Assembly: GCA_018806985.1 (NCBI GenBank)
Contig: JADANN010000443.1
Location: 4,276,667-4,340,666, forward strand
Source: Angiostrongylus vasorum
Lineage: Eukaryota > Nematoda > Chromadorea > Rhabditida > Metastrongylidae
Length of the DNA: 64,000 nucleotides
Reading direction: 5' to 3'
The notes under the pieces are model-generated. The model was not told the origin of the DNA. It searched no databases and worked only from the letters and a program-made list of their open reading frames with translations. The translations under genes were made by a program, and so were the position numbers. The stretch's first letter is position 1, and each line of letters begins with the position of its first letter. Shown piece after piece: positions 13,001 through 27,700 of the stretch.

Positions 13001-14608
13001 AAAATACATGTTGATCAGTCATACAGAGGTTGAAAGAAAGTCGACTTTTGAAATATTGTTTTGTAGATGTTTAGAAAAAAAGCTGTAATGAGATGATATT
13101 TGTGATTGTTGGCATTCTGACGCTGTTATACTTCATGAGAAAGTAGACATCAAATCATCACATGACGAAAGAAATCTGGGAAGAATAGAGAAATGAGTAA
13201 TTGCTGTAAAAGCCTGATTCGTGCAGGAATCGCTGTGAAGTCTTTGGTGAGAATGGCGAGGGACACGACCACCATGCAACTCGACAGAAAGCGCGAAGCA
13301 GTCGCTGTGAGTCCATTTGAACCCACACTTACCGTAGTCCTAATTGCTTTGTTTTTTATTTAAGTCGCTAGTCAGTGGATCACTTCCCTAGATTCGTCTT
13401 TGCTATCTAATCGATTAGTTTGGTATTTCCACTAGTATTGTATTGTTTTCGAAGTCTGTCAAAAGCTGCTTCTAGTTATTGATTCATTTTAACGAAGTGA
13501 CATCTAACGAAAGAGAACGATTCGTAGAAATCTGTGGAATAAAAATCCTACGGGACGAGAAGATTTCCAGAAAGAACTATTCTGCAATTCAGGTGGTTGG
13601 CGCCCATATCCACGATTCACTTCGTGTGCAAAGGAGAATCTCTCAATTTAGTGAGTATCTGCATTTTTCTTTTCATCCATTTGTTTCTGTTTACTTTTAT
13701 ACTGTTTCCTGTTCAGTGATTGGTTGAATGCTTCAAGTTTTTTCTCTCTTCTTTATTCCTTACAATTCTTCATGTCCTAGTGATTTCACCTCTACTATCA
13801 TCCTTCTTCAAAAATTATTCATTGATCGTTCTGACTTACTGTAAAGTAAAATGGTTTAACTGTATTGTGGCTGATCCCATATTTCGGAATCTCAAGGAAC
13901 ATCTCTGTGAATGTTTTCAATGAAACACCTCGACTTGAATTCCGGCATGTCTTCTCCATCTCTGCCTAGAATATCTTTAGTTCACCATTAGAACTCGTAA
14001 AAACAAAACATACAAACATTATTTTTTTGGCGGGAATAATAGTACACATATAAATATAATAACGAGTTCTGCTACATAACGGACAGAATGGCTTTTTTGA
14101 ATTGGGGTTTCGTGCATCTTATCGAGAATCGGTAAAAATGTTCTAACTGGATCGGTTTTTCTTCGCCTTCTACTAACAAATCTTTGCTTTGTTAGGATCC
14201 ATTTACTTTTTCATATTTTGTTTCCCACCCGTTCATTCGTTCACTCATTCATCCGTTCATCATTTGCATTCCATTCATACCGAGTTGTTTCCGGTTTGCA
14301 CACTCACATCGTTGTCAGTCGCTTTTGTGAAGTTCCAGCAGTTATTGAAAATATTTGAAGAAAAGCAGAAAACGAATGGAAACATTCAAAACCTTCTCTT
14401 CATATTTCGAGTTTTTTCGCAATCTCTTTTTATTTCCATTAAAATTGTGACTCGAGTTCGGAAAGTTGTTCCAGAAGAACAGAGAGTACGACCAAGGCGA
14501 TCCATTCCTCTTTGGTTTCATTGAAGGTTTTTCTTCACACAGCTAAGAATTTCAACCACGAATACAATCGCATTCGAATCTATAATCGCTACTGTTTCGT
14601 CGTGTATG
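7993..14608 (+). CDS. Innexin B exons 1-7 (N-terminus, TM1, loop 1, TM2, cytoplasmic loop)
   Basis: Exon 1 (7993-8121) starts [18 protein letters not shown] and ends in codon-phase 2 before gtaagt. Exon 2 (9751-9797) supplies [16 protein letters not shown]. Exon 3 (10922-11032) supplies [17 protein letters not shown] and the rest of loop 1. Exon 4 (12369-12461) is YYQWVPF plus TM2. Exon 5 (13227-13306) reads [16 protein letters not shown]. Exon 6 (13593-13650) reads [19 protein letters not shown]. Exon 7 (14543-14608) reads [11 protein letters not shown]. Donors include gtaagt, gtaact, gtgagc, gtatga and gtgagt. The intervening introns hold SINE-like copies and a TA repeat. Confidence 0.88.
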
Positions 14609-17600
14609 GTGCGTATCTCGAAAATCCGATTACTGTCGAACCGGTCCGGAGAGGAGAGCTCGGTTTCCGGCTGGCTCTGCTGTCCTGCGACCTTCGTCGG
14701 GTTGCCTCGTTCTGTAATCAGGTTCAGACCAGCCCTCCCCGCCCCCGCCGTTTAGCACGCGACTGGCGACAACCACACCTCATTGATCGCCTCAATGATG
14801 CTGATCATTGGGGGGCCCCAGACTTTTCTGGAGACACCATTCAATTAATTTTTGATAATACAGATAAAGCATTCGGCATTGTCCAATCCCTTGGAGAGAG
14901 ATGCGCTATGTATTGGACTCTATTCACAGTGTTATAGAAGTGATTTTTTATCCTATGCAATAATATGCGGGGATTATTGACGTTTAAAGTTGCCTTCTGG
15001 CGTAGGTTCAAACCAACAACCATGTTTGTATTACTGGTCACCTCTTACCGGAGCGCTACACTCAAATTTGAGTAAATTTATTCTTGAATTTCAAATTTTT
15101 TTCAGTATAACGCGCCTATGTTAGGATTTGAATACGAGGAACACCGAATAAACAGAACAAGATGGTTTAAAAATCTATTTTAACTAATTACTTGCATACT
15201 TGGATACTTGGAGGGGCCCGTCCTCATTGGTTGTGGTTGTGCGATCCGTAGAACAATCTCCACCTTTTGGAGTTTCGTTGCTTTAGCTATTGTGTTGGTT
15301 GTCCTGGAGCCCCAAGGTCAGCCTAGCCAAGGTCTGCCCCAGGTCATCACCACCACAGGCAGTAGCAGCTCTTGTGGACCAGAGGGAGATTTGCCACCAT
15401 GCGACTAGGTTGGTACCAGGACAGTAGTCGACCCAGGTAATGGTTTACTCTTAGCTAGGCTTCCTAATGAAAAAAATCGGACTCCTTCTCAACTTGAGAG
15501 ACCCTGCCGTGCCGATGAATTCCACGCTGTACATCGCATCCCGACATGTAGGAACGCCTCTCAGCCACGATAAGGTGGTAAACCGTTGGGAGATTCCAGC
15601 TAATTACATGTTAGTAGTTTATGCGAACTGGTCCTCTCTGATGTTAAGCTTAGTGTCGTTTATATATTAAGCACCAAAAAACATCGAAGAGTGGCAGGTC
15701 AAAAAACCGTAGCAGATTAGTAGTGGCGTAATTTTGCGGCAAAGATTGGTAGATTGAACTTTGCAAGCACTGATGTTACTCTTCGAGGGAACTGCGATAA
15801 CATCCGGTTCTTCCATATATGCTGACTTATTATCGGAAAGAATTAGGAAAGCTGCGTACACATGTTTTACTCAGTGAGTTCGCCTTAGTTTTTATAGTAT
15901 TTCTTCCTCACACATTTGCTGTGAATAGGAATCCTAGATACTTAAATACTTGGTTGACCCATTGTCACATCTCATGATTGCCCTACTACATTTCCCATTC
16001 ATTTCGTTGTCCCATACCTGTGATTTAAGGAGCGTGCCGAGTTACTTTATGAATTCGACTGCAATATTACTGTGCAATTCTTCTCTCGCTGCCATACCGA
16101 ATTCGAGTCGAGCGTAATTTCTCCGGAACGCTGAGATAGCCGTACCAGAGGGTACCCAGATCTTCACAGCAAGCAATGGCGAGCTTTTTCTAGATCAGAA
16201 AGAAGTTTACTGTATTGAGACGCGAATTCCTGGACTCAGTGCGCAGTCTGAGCAATTCTTTGGGACCTGAGATACATGACAAAATGACGTCCCATCGTCC
16301 CATTCTTTTTGCTAACAACCATCTTTGACGAAAATGATTTAATGAACTCAATGCGTAACGTAGCGCGTGAAAACGGAATATCGAAAGATAAGTGGCGTAA
16401 TCTTGTGGCAAATTGTGGGAACGAATGGCTATTTTGCCATCCATTGCATGGCCACTTATATTTTTTTCTTCGTCAGCCACACGACTGTTTATTTCTCTCA
16501 GCATCTAACTGTAAGGATTCAATTATTGTGAAGTAACTTGTAACGAGGCAACCTCCATATGGAATGCGTTGCATCGAACAAAGCACCTTTTCAGATTCGA
16601 TTACAGGTTTTCCCGCTGATTTTGAGGGCTGAGGACCTCTGGCGAAAATATATCGCATTCCAAAACCTTGCACTCGATGTTCCTTTGTCGCTTCTGGAAA
16701 ATATCCCGCGTATATAGTCCGACAGATGTTAAGATGCCTGGCATTCCACGCTGTTTACGGAAAACAAGTGCACTACGCACTTGTCATCATCTGCTGTCAT
16801 TGACTTGTAGTTATTGTTGAGCTAATTGCTATTCTGAAAAATTTACTCCATGAGACCTTTAGCGATGGTGTGAAATTCGCCCGTCTTCAGTTTATTCCAA
16901 CCATTACAGCAAGTCCCGAAATCGATTCATGTACAAAAGAGGCTACTCTTGTTATCTCCTGCAGCTTACCGCACTTAAATCTAATTTCTGAAAGTTTTAC
17001 TCCTTTATAATCAATATGTATTTAAAATGTTGAGCTTACACGAGCCTGATAAATAGATTTATTTCGGCTAATGTTTGGAAGTCTTCTTCTTCATCAGAGG
17101 CAATGATCCGTGTGGTTGGTCCACAGTTGTTCGTTATCTCGATGTAGCGCCCTCGTTGTCGTACCGAAACGGGATCTTCTTCAGTGGACACCGCATAAAT
17201 GAGCATGCACACCCGGTAGTGTCCTTTTACACAAGACGGTTGTTGTTGATATGATATCCGTTGATAATAGTTTGTTTTTCAACGGATAATCTATCCCCGC
17301 ATCCTTTTCAAGACTGTTTCACTCTTTGGGCGCTAGTAAATCTTCCATTTTTTCCCTGTCGCGCGCAAGAGTAGCCTAGTGGGTTCTGCGTTTAATTACA
17401 GAAAACGCCATTCCATAGCCTATTGAATTCCAATCCTCAAAATGTATAAGCAGCTCCGTTTTCGCCTCAATCTCAAACGCAGCTGAAATTCTTCAGAGTC
17501 GAATTATTCGAGTCGATGACCAACAGATAATCGTCTTCTCGGTGTTGTTGTTGGCCGTCGCACCGAGTCGAATCCAGATAAGTGCCGCCAAAAAAAGCAG

Positions 17601-18556
17601 ACCGTATTGGATGGCGGCAGTAGTTCAACATCTGTACTCTATAAGAAGGCACTATCGAGTGAGATTCTTCATCAATCGGTGATCTATTCAATGGATTCGG
17701 ATCGATGTGACAACGAACAACCATGTCGTCAGGACCACCTGTGGATCATCGAGTCGGATCAGTCTGGCTTTGAAGAATTTTAGCATCATTTGATATTAAA
17801 GCGAATCCCAAGATGCTTATATACTTCGAAGATTTGAACTTAATAGACCATGAAGTAGCGCAGCGGTTAAGGATGCCGTCGTTCTCGAAGCAAAGACACT
17901 AGTTCGACCCCTTCTCAACGCTCTTCTCCATTCTAATTTTGAGAACGATTTAATCCAGCTACTCCCAAAATCGCAAAGAGAATCGATACAGCTGTCATTT
18001 CACGACATTCATAACAGAAGATGAAATCCTCTAGCAGAAGCAGAAATAACACGCGAAATGTTCAAGGATTTTTTGGACGATGAATGCAAAAACAACGAAT
18101 CTAACGCAAGAAGTGCTGAAATCCACACAACAGATGTGATGACGGGTCATGTAAAAGAATTTCCTCGTTAAGAATAATAGAGACCCATGGTAAATAAAGA
18201 GAACAATACAGTAGTGGCCGTGTACAGCAAGTGAAGCCCGATCAACATTATCGTACTTGGTTTTCGTGTACGAACAGTAAGTATGAGATTTAAATACAAT
18301 CCTACCTACAATTAAAAGCTAAAGCAGTGGTTTGAGCGGGCGTGCAGTAGCCCAGGGTCGGTGGTTCGACCACGTGCATCGAGGGCAAGGAAACGAAACC
18401 ATCATGCCTTCATAGAAGAATTGACCACCTCGTATGGAAGGACAAGAAACGTTGAGCTGGTACACCGCTAAGCAACCACATGACAGTTTAAGCCAAATAA
18501 GTATCCCTTTACCTTTACGATGTTTGATGGAGTCGAGTTGTTTTGTCATGAAAAGA

Positions 18557-18617
<61 letters not shown>

Positions 18618-18673
18618 TGTGTTTATGTGTACGTGTGTATGTATGTGTGTGTGTATGTGTGCGTGTGTATGTA

Positions 18674-18731
<58 letters not shown>

Positions 18732-21700
18732 GGTGTGTATGTGTGTGGTGTGTGTGTGTGACGTATTCATTTCGAACTCTGATGCTCTCAAAAAGCACTT
18801 GGGCAAGACGCATCATTATTTCAGTTGCAGTAGTAGCGATTTCATGTAGCTACGCTTGGAAATTACATTGTAGGGAAACGCAGGTAAATAGAGCCAACGT
18901 TAGCAAATCCCCGGACTGACCTTCTTTTAACCTCGGCACTAATCAATAATTCACTGTTTTTCTTGATGAGTAAAGAAGAAGTTGTTATTAGAGCATTTAT
19001 TCAGCTGAAATACATTGCGGTGGTTTCGCTTTCTTCATAGCTTGGAAAGGTCAAATTGACACGCAATCTACTCAGCCAAACACTCTCATGACGTCAACAG
19101 ACAAAACTTAACACATACATTTTCATTCGCATAATAAACAGCTTCTTTTAAACACCCACCGTTTCGTTCTTTGTAATTCTTCCAGTTATTTGGTAGGGAT
19201 CACCCGCATAGAGTATTACATAGGCGAGGTATGTGCTTGGCTTAAGTCAGAGAATCAGCCTGGGGGTATGGCGCGAAGTCACGCGTGATCACAAGGCACT
19301 CCTTCTAGCGGTTCATTTTCGGATTCGTATGATTAATATGGAATGCGTCGAGAGTTTTGCGCTTTGATGTTCGGATCCCTGTACGAAGATGGTGACTTCT
19401 GCTTTAAAATCTTCTCCCTTATACTTCCTTGTTACATGCACTCCTAGTATTTGTTTCAACTTTAAATTTACGGACTCGGTGTTCTTTTACACGAGCGCAA
19501 AGTGGTCTACCCTACCCGTTTCGCCAGTGTATTCACCAGTAAACGCTTTACAAGGTATTAGGTAAACCGGACCCTAATCCGTGTAACCACCATCTCTACG
19601 TTAGGCCATATTATGCTATTTTTTCGTTGTACATAGACGATAGTACAATCGGCTGGGAACTAGTTAGCGTTTTAGAGTGCTCGGTGGTATTTCAGTCACT
19701 ACTACTGAACTCTCTAGAGCAGCCCTTCTTGAGCAGCATTTTACAACTTTACTTATTTCGTTGGAAATGAAAGGGAGGATAAATTAAACGGGACCTTATT
19801 CTTGCTAAAATTATCGTTTGAATACCCTAGTTTTTTCCTCTTCACCTATCGCTAAGAGATACGGTTTCGTTGCCATTGGAAATGGCAATTCTCTGCTCTA
19901 ATTTCGGGGATTCTTCCTTCTTCTCTCTTCTTGCGCACACACTGGTGGCTCTTCAAAACATGTTGACCTTTCCAGGCTCGAAGACGCAACCGCCGAAATG
20001 TCAGCTGTTGTATAATAATAAATATCTATAATGCTGAGATATTTGCAAAAGCCCAGACCGCAGGTGTCTGCGGTGGGGAACGAACGCGCTATTGTCCTTT
20101 CCGGGGAGTAATGCGTTCACCACCACACCATGCGGGTCCTTCGTTTCGCCTGTCTCTCAGCTAGTTCTATCGACCACTTGTCGTCAGCAATCACCCGTCA
20201 ACGGGATTGATCTGGGGAGCCCAAATCGGCATTGAACCCAGTTAAGCTGAGGCTATATTTATAATCACAATCTTAACCTTCTTGTTTACTGCCTATTCTT
20301 TTTAACGGCAGGGTATGTTGCGAAATAAATGTTGTAATAACAATTTCGTGTTTTGCTCATAAAGAAAAGCAGAGTATTAATGCCAACATAGACAAACATC
20401 TCTAATTAAATTCATGACTTTTCTCTTGAGTTCTCATGTGCTCAAACTTCTCCTTCAGTTGGCTACGTTTAGCTCATGGGCTGAATTCGAAACGTTGTTT
20501 AAAATAACTTCAAAGTTCTCGAAACTTTGTAGTTATTTTCTTAAACCAGTGGATGACTGATCCTTTTGAAGCGTGTACACAGCACATTTTCAATTTAACC
20601 ACCAAGCGTGGTGTTGTTTGGCAAGCTTTCTTTCCGGGGTCCTAAAAAACCAGTTCCAAGGTTTCTGCAAATTGTCATCAAAAGGATCCGTCAGCTAGAC
20701 ATCCAGTTTATTTCTAGAGGGCTGTCTTGATTTGTTCTTGGTTAGGCTTTCGAGTTCGAAATTTCGAGGTTGCTGTTCTAGGTGATCCTCTAAGGTGTAA
20801 CCTCTTGCTTTACATTCGAGTTCGATGACCACCAACGATACGGAAGAATCGCTAGTTGGGACAACTCTTCTTAACCTTGTTAAAAACAGGATTTCCGATT
20901 CCCAGTTATGTTCTGATTTTTCTTATAACTCTTCTTCGTAATACATGAATGATTGTCGTCATGGGCAAACACGTATTTGCTTATCGATGCCGTCGGCAAA
21001 CTTGTGAAGGTTCTGAAGGTGGTTAATGTGAAGGAGAGCAGTCATCCGTCACATCACAGCACTTATTTTAGATCTGATTTAGCGCTAGAGACTTCTTCGA
21101 AGCCTGTTATCTGTTCATATGGCGATTTATCTCGTCGTGGAACTCATTGATTACAGTGAATATAGTTGGCAGAAAAAAATATGTGAAGTTCTTATTTCTC
21201 AAGAGTCCCATTTTCGAAGAAAAAAATCCTACAGAAACTCCTTTCTGTGGTGATGACAAAACGTTGGTTCAAAGACACTGATGCAAGTTGTTTTCATAGA
21301 GTGACTGAGGTCATGAATCCATCTGGAGTAAATCTTCAGGTAACCAATCAGGCGGTGGTAGCTGTCGCTTACTGAATATCTTTTCAAATTGGCGAACAAT
21401 GGCGTTTTATTTCGCCTTCAGGACGTTCTGCATATCTTTTGTCGTCCATTGGACAAACCATTTAAGCTTGTTCCGTCTTCGAAGTTCGCGTCGCCTTGTT
21501 GGGATGGTTAGAACTATTTAATGCATTGTGGAGCACTTCAAAAAGCTACTGAGAAATCTGGAAGGGATGTCTGGTAACAAAAAATGTGTATAGTTGATTG
21601 TTTAATTGGAGCTATGATCCAGCGACTAAGCGGTTAGTAAAAGGCGCTTCATACCTTTTAAGAGTAGCTTCAAAATCGTTCTAATATGCTCTACGCAAAA

Positions 21701-24700
21701 CTCTGCACAAAATCCTTTTGTGTTTTGGACACCGGTCATCATTTGACCTCGGCGTTAATCATCAGTGTTTTCTAAAATTAGTAAGCTAACATGAGCTTGG
21801 TAGAGAAATTTTGTTCAGTTAACATTTTGCCGTAAAGTAGTGATTCATCATGTGCTAGCTAATAGATGACCGATTGATACAGGATGAACTGCCCTCAAAA
21901 AGGGGATCACACTGGATTGCAACAATGGATGGACATCCGTCCTCTATAAAAGCGCACCACCGAGTGAGGTTCCCGCAGGGACGATCACCCATGGATCATC
22001 TACTGAGATCAATCCGGCTCTGAAGAGGACGAAGACGTCGAAACGTTAGCCTGATGAAACTTCTGTACTAACCCTGTGTTATTTTGGTAATCTCAGAGAA
22101 TATTTATTCCTTTCTACATTTTTATAAATAGTGTTATTTTAACTAAGTTAAGACACTAGAAAAGACGAAACGGTTGAAAAGGTGAGGAGCAAGCAGTGCT
22201 TGGTGGAATTTTTTTTGGTGTAAATGTATATCTTTTTATGAACATGCCACATTGCTTCATTCTGCAACCTTAAGTCTCGATAATTTTTCATCTATGGCTT
22301 CAAAGGCAGGTGAATTCGATGGTAAACAAAAAAAGACAAACAATTCGTTCGATCGGTGTTCATCAATCTCTGAGGGATGCGTCATGTCTTCAAGTCCATT
22401 GGTAGCATCATAGAAGTAATTTAATGCGAGTCTGAACATTACAGTGACTTGAGGGCACCCTATCGGTCCATGAAGTGTATTTTTTCTAAATATTCCCAAA
22501 TCGGTTTGGCACAAGTTTGGCAATATCGGTAAGATGAGGGCTTGGTTTGCTGAAGAGGCGTACTCGAAACGACAATCGCATTCATGTATATCCTCTAGAC
22601 AGAGCTGCACACATGTCCTGTAAAAAAACAAGTAGCAGAAGAGACTTCAGATATCGTTCTTGTCTCCAGTGATGTGAGTCGCGTTAAAAAGAGAGTTCAA
22701 GAGTTCAAGAGAAAACGAATTCGTGAAATCAACATTGCTGCAAACTGGTGTGTGAGAACTTTCGTTTCTTGTGTGGTGCGAAATGGAAAAGCTACTAGTT
22801 TTCTGCTAAAGAGCTCAGATGATTTGCCTATTCATGTTTTCTTTTAGACTTCTTTTGCTCTTCCGTAAACATGTGGTTGTTTTTGAATCGATCACTAACA
22901 CAGCTGCTCAGCGAGGGCCGATAAGAACGAGTCGGCTGTCGTTCTAACTAAAGTTTCTAATTCGATTGAAAATGCTGAGAACTAAGAGTGAACATTGATG
23001 GCCACAGAAGTAAAGTTTGTCTCAAAAACAACATAGTTACTACTTTGAAAATTCACTCCTATTTCTAACAGTAGTGTTTAATAGCAAAAAATCCGCAACT
23101 GCTTTCTTCCCGGAATATCCAGTTTTCGAAGAAGTCGTCCTCTGTGATATATAAACTAAAAACTATCATCACTGCGCGCTCCATTGCATACCACGTTTAA
23201 ACGATAAGAGTTTTTTTCTCTTTCTTTCTTATTCCTTTCAAGAATTTTCTCCTAAATTCTTCTCAGCCTCTCATCTACACTTACATTTGGCAGTACTTCT
23301 TAACTTCTGAATTTTGTTAGTTGATCCCTAACTCTTTGTAACAGATTAGGAGTATCAATGTTATAGAATGGCCAGCGCTATTCTGATTCAATATGGAAAC
23401 CATTCTGTCCATATGTTCGTTATCACAACCAAAAAACGAAACGAATATTGAACCTACCTAAAGACTTTGACGTCTTAGCTTTAACCATCGCTTTTGTAAG
23501 TCCCTTAAATGTTCATCGCTTTGAGCAAATTAAACACTTAATGTTACAGATGGCCTAACGCAATGCGTACATCGTGGGATGTACCTCAACACACTCTACC
23601 TCTTTGTCAAAGTGCTCTATCTGATGCAGGTACTCTGCCAATTCCTCATTCTCAACAGGTCGGTATACGCCGTCAGGTTTCCGATTTTGTAAATTTTGTT
23701 TATTGAAGTACTTCATCGTTCATTACAGTTTCCTATCAACTAACTACACTATGTGGGGTTTTGGCATTCTCAACGACCTGCTGCATGGTCGTGAATGGGA
23801 GGAGAGTGGTCATTTTCCGCGGTCAGTGAAGATTTCATGCATTTTGACGCGGGACGATACAAACAACTTACTTACTTGCTAGGATACTTGGACAGCCCAT
23901 TTTCATTGGTTGAGCGAGCCCCAACATAATCTCTATTCGTTTCTCTCCCAAGCAGTCGTCGTTCATTGTGGTGGACGACTTGGAACATGCTCACGTCAGC
24001 GAGCAATATTCCGTAATCCTGAAACCATTTCTATCTGCGAATGCAGATAGTTGACATCAGCCACGAACACGTCCTCCCATCTTTTGGATAGTTAGTCTTC
24101 CAAGAGGACACCTACATTTTCTTGGAGTTCACTCCACTGTTCTTTTCGTCCACCTGTCATCTGTTCTTCTTTTTATGTGACAGGCTTATCTGTATTTCGC
24201 TGTCGATGTACGCTGTCCTGGGTCCCGAACATGAGAGAGGTTTCGAAAATCTGAGCTGCGCAGTCCGGCTAGGCGTTTTGATTACTGATTAAATTTAAGA
24301 AGACATCGCTCAAGCGCTCTGTTAGTAGTAAAAAAGTATTTTTGACGTGATTGAAATATCAATCCACGTCTCTGCAGCATAACAGAGCGCTGGGAGGGCC
24401 GTAGAATCGAAGAGGTGAGCGCGGATTTTCGGGTCCTTTAGTTGGTTGTTTGCTTCTTTAAGTGGCAGGATGCGGCCCATGCTGTTGTCCTTCTTTTACC
24501 TAATTCCTCCTTCATGTTGCTTCTCATGTTCGTTGAACGTCCAAGGTAAATACATGAAATACATGTGCGAGGTAGTTTCTGTAATCAGAGAGCCATTGAG
24601 CTCCATTTGTTCACCTTCGCACCACTCATAAGTTGGGACTTAGTCCTGTTCTATGCACAATCTAACCTTTTTTTCCCGCTTCGTTGAGTTCAATGACCAT

Positions 24701-27700
24701 CGTCTCCGCTTGACTTGTAATCCTCAAAAAACGTGACAATGGCCCCCCTGCGAAATTAAGGTTTGATAGGAATTCTCCATCAATACACATGGCCTTCTCG
24801 TCTCAATAGAGTGACTTCATTATTCACTACTGCGGCAGTGAACAGTTTGGCGATATTGCGTCGCCCTGTCGAACCCTTTTTTCCTACGGGTGTGGTAGGA
24901 TTTCATTGGAAGAGCTGCATCTTTGTGCTGGAGTTCCCATAACAGTCCGACAGAGTTATGGCGTGTGTCGGGACCACTCCTTGGTCGACGAGCGCTGATA
25001 GGATTGCATTCGTTTTGACGATGTCAAATGCTTTTTCACAGCCCACAGAAGTCAAGATTACGAGCAGGTGGTACTCCCAAAGAACTTCCATGATTCGTGA
25101 TACGGTTTCGATGTGGTCCATGCAGCAGAATCTGTCGGAGTCCTTCTTTCTCAACTGATTGTGCTTTATACAAGGTCTTCGATATATGCAAAAAAGACAA
25201 AGTTCATGAAAAGCTTGTACAGTACACTCAACAAACGTATTGGGCGGTGCTTATGAAGGACTCTGCGGTCACTCATCTTGAGCATTATGACCGTGCACTG
25301 GGTCCTTCACTGGTCTGGAATTCAAGGTGTCATATGGGTTGCGAGAAGTACATGTAAACTGTAGCTTCAAGCTCCAAGGAAATTGGCGGTGATATTATCG
25401 GGTCCTGGAGCTGTCTCTCTTCATGCTTTCAATCCATCAGAATTCAAACTTCGGAGGGTAGAATCGCAGACGGTTTTTCACCAGTGGAGATTCTGGGATC
25501 TGAGACGGGAATTATGAAACAGAAAAGATTGGTATAGAACTTTCCGTTGTAAATTCCACATCATGGCAGAATGTAGTGGCAAGACTCTCTTCGTTTATCA
25601 GGGCGGATAGAAGAACATTCTGGTCGCGCGGATCCGGATGGCACTTCTTTACACTGGACCGTTTTTGAGCTATTTCAAGCTACTTCTCCTGACTACAGCA
25701 GTGTACATTCTCCCCAAAAAAAATTTTCTACAGTTGACATTTATTATCACCCATGTTACATGTGTTGCATTAAGATCAAGTTCCAGTGTCCTTCTTTTTT
25801 TGGAGCAATTCCTTGGTGGGAATATAGATTAGATGAGGTTTTAACTTGTTGTTTGAGAAAGTGTGACGAGCTTCGCACAAGTTTTAAGTCCTCTGACAAG
25901 CATCTCGTATTACTTCATCGATTCATCCTTTATCTCTTTCCTGTCTTGGCATTTTTTCTCTCTTCTGAAAAATGAATTTCTATGTAAGAGAAGTGTTACG
26001 GACAGTACTGCTACAAGACATTCTTCTATTTCATTCTCTTGTTCCGAACTTCCCTATCATGTATTTATTTTTCGTCAGATGAAGTTCTCAACAACGATTT
26101 TATAGAAGAATTTCTCGTTGTAGCTTACATCCTCCGACTGGTTGTAGAGCGCGCCCAGTTCGCTCCAATGAGCTATGAAAGTCGCTGAGTACCATATAAT
26201 GATATTGGCTTTCCTGTATGCGGAAATTGGAGACGAAGAATGGTCAAACTGGTGACGTGATTTTGTATGAGGAGACTTGATGGGTTTGTAGATGAGTCTG
26301 CGATAAAGCCTCTGACATGGTGTCACCAAAATTTCTCTCCGTGAATGACAAGGGTCCCGTCGTCGAATAGGCATACGTCAGTCTTCCTGCTTTTCGTCTC
26401 TTATAGGGTAATCAGACAGATTTTGATGCCATCAGTAGCCTTAAGGCGAGGGTAAGGGTCGGCATCTGAAGAACTGGTCTGGCATCGTAGGTGCACAGCA
26501 AGAATCAGTCTTATGTTCTGTCGACGGCGTGCTCGTTTTGTCCGTTTCTAATGACGTCCTGTGCAACCCGAGATTTGATCGCCTCTCACCGGTTGTCTCA
26601 CCTTCCGACATCATAGAGACAGAAGCGCCCAGTTTGCAGAGTACTGAGGAGTGAATTTTGCTAGTTTAACTATTGTGGTTCCCTTGTCCCGAGGTCAGCT
26701 AATCGAAGCCTTTCTCAGGTGTCACCACACCAGGCTGTCGCCACTGTTGAGGATTGGAGGGATATTTGCCACCGTGCGACTAGATTAATGCCAGGACCGT
26801 AGTGATTCTTGGTATCGCTTTACTCTAAGCTGGGGTTCCGGATGGATACGTTATATTCCTTGTCAGCTTGAGAGGCCTTGCTGTGGACATGAACCCCCTG
26901 CTGTTCATCGCACCCCTACGCCCAGGGTTAGCTCCCAGCCACAATGGAGCAGTAAAGCGTTAGGAGGGATACAGGGTTCAGACAACAGAATGATGAAGTA
27001 CCATCGATAGCATTGTTTCTGGGAAACATTTCTATAAAATAGTATGACATTAAGAAGCACTTTTACGGTTAGTTTGTCATTATCTCAAAGATGCCGAACG
27101 AAAAAAAGTTTCTACCAGAAAGAAATATGTAGTAAAAAATTGCAGTCTCAGACACATGCATTTGTTAAATGCTTTAGGTTATAAAGATATCTATACATGT
27201 AATGACTTGTTAATAATTTTCTCAGAAATCACTCTCTTCTGTTCAGCTATGATTTTGCAATCGCGCGTTGAGCTGTTTTCTTCCAGTTCATTTATCATTT
27301 TTTAACAACGACTTCTTTTCATATTACATTCAGGTTTTTGTTTCCCATTAATTTGTGTTTCTTCTTCCTCTTCTTCTCTGTGTGCGTTATAGGGTGGGTG
27401 GAGCATTGGTAGTGGTGCCATTCATAGCGAACTCCGTGCCGATCCCACCCTGCCCTGGGTCCATCAATCCTCTTATCACTCGCGGATCGGGCAATTAGCA
27501 GCAGACTTTTCTGGGACAGTTCACTTCTTGCAATCCAAGTGCGAACGCTACTGTCCGGCTATTCTAGGACTTCAGTTATAATCGACTCGAGAACATTCGA
27601 CGAATTTCGTAAAGAAGACGATGATTGTCGAGGAGCAGTTGCACACGCGAAGGGTTCAAAGACCATCATGGATGATGTATGCCAGGAAATTAATCGAATG

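Larger units (their letters stand above)
14609..23549 (+). other. Innexin B intron 7 (8.9 kb), repeat-filled
   Basis: Separates exon 7 from the TM3 exon. Holds an F-family element (15182), a fold-back (17041), SINEs (17846, 18312), a GT microsatellite (18558), a fold-back arm (19003), an E copy (20010), a G-family arm (21890) and an S1 fragment (22350). The stretches 15650-17040 and 20340-21880 show no gene or repeat I can name. Confidence 0.7.

Noticed and set aside
14189..14524. A 111-codon frame rich in His, Ser and Phe
   Set aside because: Low-complexity intron sequence just before exon 7, with no conserved features.
18319..18919. Long open frames on both strands rich in Cys-Val or His-Thr
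   Set aside because: They come from the GT microsatellite, not from coding sequence.
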